Part shown: in pieces, positions 30,609 to 31,977 of the stretch
How positions within the stretch are numbered: position 1 is the stretch's first letter
Layout: each line of letters begins with the position of its first letter
Assembly (NCBI GenBank): GCA_041484525.1
Contig: JBGPHT010000086.1
Coordinates: forward strand, 1-31,977
From: JBGPHT01 sp041484525
GTDB taxonomy: Bacteria > Acidobacteriota > Terriglobia > Bryobacterales > Bryobacteraceae
Direction: 5' to 3'
DNA: 31,977 nucleotides
Translations under genes and position numbers: made by a program
The notes under the pieces: model-generated
What the model was told of the DNA's origin: nothing
Seen by the model: only the letters and a program-made list of their open reading frames with translations
Database searches by the model: none

Positions 30609-31558
30609 CACGCCGCGGCCGGCTGTTGCCGCATGACGATCCCGTTCAGGAAATCGGCGGCCTTGGTGAGCCCTTCCTCGGGCGAGAGGATGCTGTCCTC
30701 GTGCTCGATGGAGAGCACGTAATCGTAGCCGAACATGCGCAGGGTGGAGGCGAATTCCTTCCACCACCCGGCATCGTGGCCGTAGCCGCAGGTGCGGAAA
30801 ATCCACGCGCGATTCCGCTCGTCGGTATAGCTCTTGGTGTCGAGCACGCCGGTGAGCGGCAGGTTGCGCTCGTAAATCTGCGTGTCCTTGGCGTGGACGT
30901 GGAAGATGCAGTCGCCCAGCACGCGGATGGCGGCGATGGGGTCGATGCCCTGCCAGAACATGTGGCTGGGATCGTAGTTGCAGCCGATCGACGGGCCGGC
31001 GATGGCTCGCAGCTTGAGCATCGTCTCGGGGCTGTAGGCCACGAAGCCCGGGTGCATTTCGATGGCAACCTTGACGCCGTGGTCGGAGGCGAACTTCGCC
31101 TGCTTGATCCAGTAGGGCGTCACGACCTTGTCCCATTGCCACTTGAGGATCTCGAGATAGTCGGGCGGCCAAGGGCAGGTGACCCAGTTGGGCCATTTGG
31201 ATTTGGGCGAATCGCCGGGGCAGCCGCTGAAGTCGATCACCACGGGCACGCCCAGTTTTTCGGCCAGCCGGATGGTCTTGCGGCTTACCTCCTGGTCGTG
31301 TTTGGCGCGCTTCTGATCCGGATGCAGCGGGTTGCCGTGGCAGCTCAGCGCGCTGATGCTGAAACCTTCGTCGCTCAGCTTCTGTTTGAAATCGTTCAGC
31401 TCGGTCTTGCTCTCGAGCATCGAGAGCTTGCAGTGCGGATCGCCCGGATAGTTGCCGGTACCCAGCTCGACCGTGTTGATGTTCAGGGTCTTGAGCTTTT
31501 TCAGAACGTCGTCCAGTGACAACTGCGCAAGCAGAGCTGTGAATACGCCAACTCTCAC
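30599..31558 (-). CDS. Sugar-phosphate isomerase/epimerase-like TIM-barrel protein
   Basis: 319 residues, AP-endonuclease-2/xylose-isomerase-like TIM barrel. Metal ligands are in the expected order: Glu167 (VAIEMHPG), Asp196 and His199 (NYDPSHMF), His222 (HVHAKDTQ) and Glu285 (LSIEHED). Early barrel strands carry NTVELGTGNYPG and SALSCHGNPLHPDQ. Members isomerise or epimerise sugars, inositols or keto-sugars; the substrate is not deducible, and the family is greatly expanded in Acidobacteriota. The start is GTG (31558), supported by a perfect AAGGAGG six bases away. It is the first gene of the isomerase-GNAT pair. Confidence 0.92.
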   Translation of the reverse strand: MRVGVFTALLAQLSLDDVLKKLKTLNINTVELGTGNYPGDPHCKLSMLESKTELNDFKQKLSDEGFSISALSCHGNPLHPDQKRAKHDQEVSRKTIRLAEKLGVPVVIDFSGCPGDSPKSKWPNWVTCPWPPDYLEILKWQWDKVVTPYWIKQAKFASDHGVKVAIEMHPGFVAYSPETMLKLRAIAGPSIGCNYDPSHMFWQGIDPIAAIRVLGDCIFHVHAKDTQIYERNLPLTGVLDTKSYTDERNRAWIFRTCGYGHDAGWWKEFASTLRMFGYDYVLSIEHEDSILSPEEGLTKAADFLNGIVMRQQPAAAWWV

Positions 31559-31564
31559 GTAGAG

Positions 31565-31571
31565 CCTCCTT
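31565..31571 (-). promoter_or_regulatory. Strong ribosome binding site deciding a GTG start
   Basis: AAGGAGG on the minus strand, six bases before GTG at 31558-31556. It is one of the few full Shine-Dalgarno matches in the window and fixes the isomerase start. Confidence 0.85.
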
Positions 31572-31637
31572 GATGAAATGGATCAGAAACAGAATAGCAG
31601 ACCGTAGTGAAAATGGGAGGCCAACCGGTCTTAGAGA

Positions 31638-31850
31638 TTGATGACGAAATTATTCTGGCTACTGGTGTGTGCCGGTGCGCTCGAGGCGCAGCCGGTCAGT
31701 TTCGGGGTTAAGGGCGGGGTGCGGTTAACCGGCGACCTGGACAGCTACTCGGCGACATCGGAATCCAAACGGTATGTAGAGCTTGTCCCTTATTTTCGTA
31801 GACACAGGCCCGTCGAAACAGCGGTCTCTTCCGACCGAAAACATAAATAG
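31638..31850 (+). pseudogene. Truncated outer-membrane beta-barrel-type protein (N-terminal fragment)
   Basis: 70 codons. Signal peptide TKLFWLLVCAGALEAQ, then PVSFGVKGGVRLTGDL and SATSESKRYV, the usual start of small outer-membrane barrel proteins in Acidobacteriota (expected 200 or more residues). After KRYV (about 31778) the similarity stops. The frame continues with unrelated codons (ELVPYFRRHRP...) to TAG at 31850. The DNA beyond is AT-richer than the rest of the window. So the gene appears cut, probably by an insertion, though a deletion would look the same here. An intact but very short protein is less likely. Confidence 0.55.
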
Positions 31851-31860
31851 ACGATTTTGT

Positions 31861-31889
31861 TTGACTATGGGAAAGAAGGCATTTATAAT
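31861..31889 (+). promoter_or_regulatory. Near-consensus promoter at right edge
   Basis: TTGACT (31861-31866), a 17-base spacer and TATAAT (31884-31889). The start point would be at or beside the ATG at 31895. The surrounding 31790-31890 is AT-rich and has no other recognisable gene. Confidence 0.75.
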
Positions 31890-31894
31890 TCGGA

Positions 31895-31977
31895 ATGCCC
31901 ACCCAGCCGGACTTTTCCCTACTGCCGACACTAGTTCCGGAGCAAGAAGTTCTGTCCAGCTATGTATCGACGGTCCT
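31895..31977 (+). CDS. Unrecognised gene, start only (runs off the window)
   Basis: From ATG 31895, 27 codons are open to the edge (begins MPTQPDFSLLPTLVPEQEVL). No ribosome site; the promoter just upstream ends six bases before the ATG, so a leaderless mRNA is likely. I do not recognise the N-terminus. Its position behind a truncated gene and AT-rich DNA would fit the first gene of a mobile element. Confidence 0.45.
   Translation, partial: MPTQPDFSLLPTLVPEQEVLSSYVSTV

Noticed and set aside
30165..31196. Extended 343-codon version of the GNAT gene
   Set aside because: The first two thirds lie out of frame inside the isomerase and lack GNAT features.
30626..31519. A 297-codon plus-strand frame over the isomerase
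   Set aside because: Antisense shadow; the metal-binding residues of the isomerase are intact on the minus strand.

Overview
The window reads as chromosomal DNA of a GC-rich soil Acidobacteriota, most like the Solibacter/Bryobacter group. The main reasons are two PadR regulators each followed by a giant MacB/FtsX-type permease without an ATPase (the acidobacterial duplicated orphan permease, ADOP, arrangement), a secreted FAD oxidoreductase, a secreted NIPSNAP protein and many GTG/TTG starts. No rRNA, tRNA or CRISPR array was seen. The lineage is inferred from gene content, not from a marker gene. Almost every base is coding and no gene-free stretch exceeds 300 bases.

Layout. 1-2044: 3'-truncated ahcY (S-adenosylhomocysteine hydrolase, minus strand) diverges from an ArsR-type regulator fused to a SAM-methyltransferase fold. 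The 95-bp gap holds a perfect 16-bp palindrome and a self-complementary -10 box that could serve both genes. This looks like an acidobacterial SahR-type switch of the SAM cycle. 2045-7249 (minus): FkbM-like protein, secreted peptidoglycan-binding-like protein, a clear intrinsic terminator, HtrA protease, EamA transporter and M20 peptidase. 7340-8389: secreted TPR protein. 8398-11955 (minus): PadR, ADOP permease, nucleotidyltransferase-fold protein and an overlapping 53-residue ORF, apparently one operon.

12053-20355: an acyl-CoA catabolic set. It comprises a secreted NIPSNAP protein, a biotin-dependent carboxyltransferase and an AtuA-like protein joined by GTGA overlaps, then a small AtuA-related protein and an enoyl-CoA hydratase further on. 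Between the two parts lie a methanethiol methyltransferase (MddA-like), a Uma2 nuclease, a secreted FAD oxidoreductase and a GlpF-type channel. The set suggests isoprenoid or leucine-type branched acyl-CoA degradation. The biotin carboxylase subunit and acyl-CoA dehydrogenase are not in the window.

20478-24107: chromosome segregation protein SMC. 24121-24996: a MerR regulator divergent from a small secreted protein with a Cys-Cys pair, with a textbook 19-bp-spacer MerR promoter between them. 25060-28161: PadR plus a second ADOP permease whose 3' end carries a one-base frameshift. 28097-29078: thioredoxin-fold protein and an A-type Fe-S carrier. 29238-29622: a decayed SnoaL-like ester cyclase. 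29674-31558: secreted beta-rich protein, GNAT acetyltransferase and sugar-phosphate isomerase-like protein. 31638-31977: the start of an outer-membrane-type gene is cut off, followed by AT-richer DNA with a near-consensus promoter and the start of an unrecognised gene, possibly the edge of an inserted element.

Two themes cross the window. Several genes have a -10 box ending 6-8 bases before the start codon, predicting leaderless mRNAs. Decay events (the SnoaL relic, the permease frameshift, the broken barrel gene) are concentrated in the last 4 kb.
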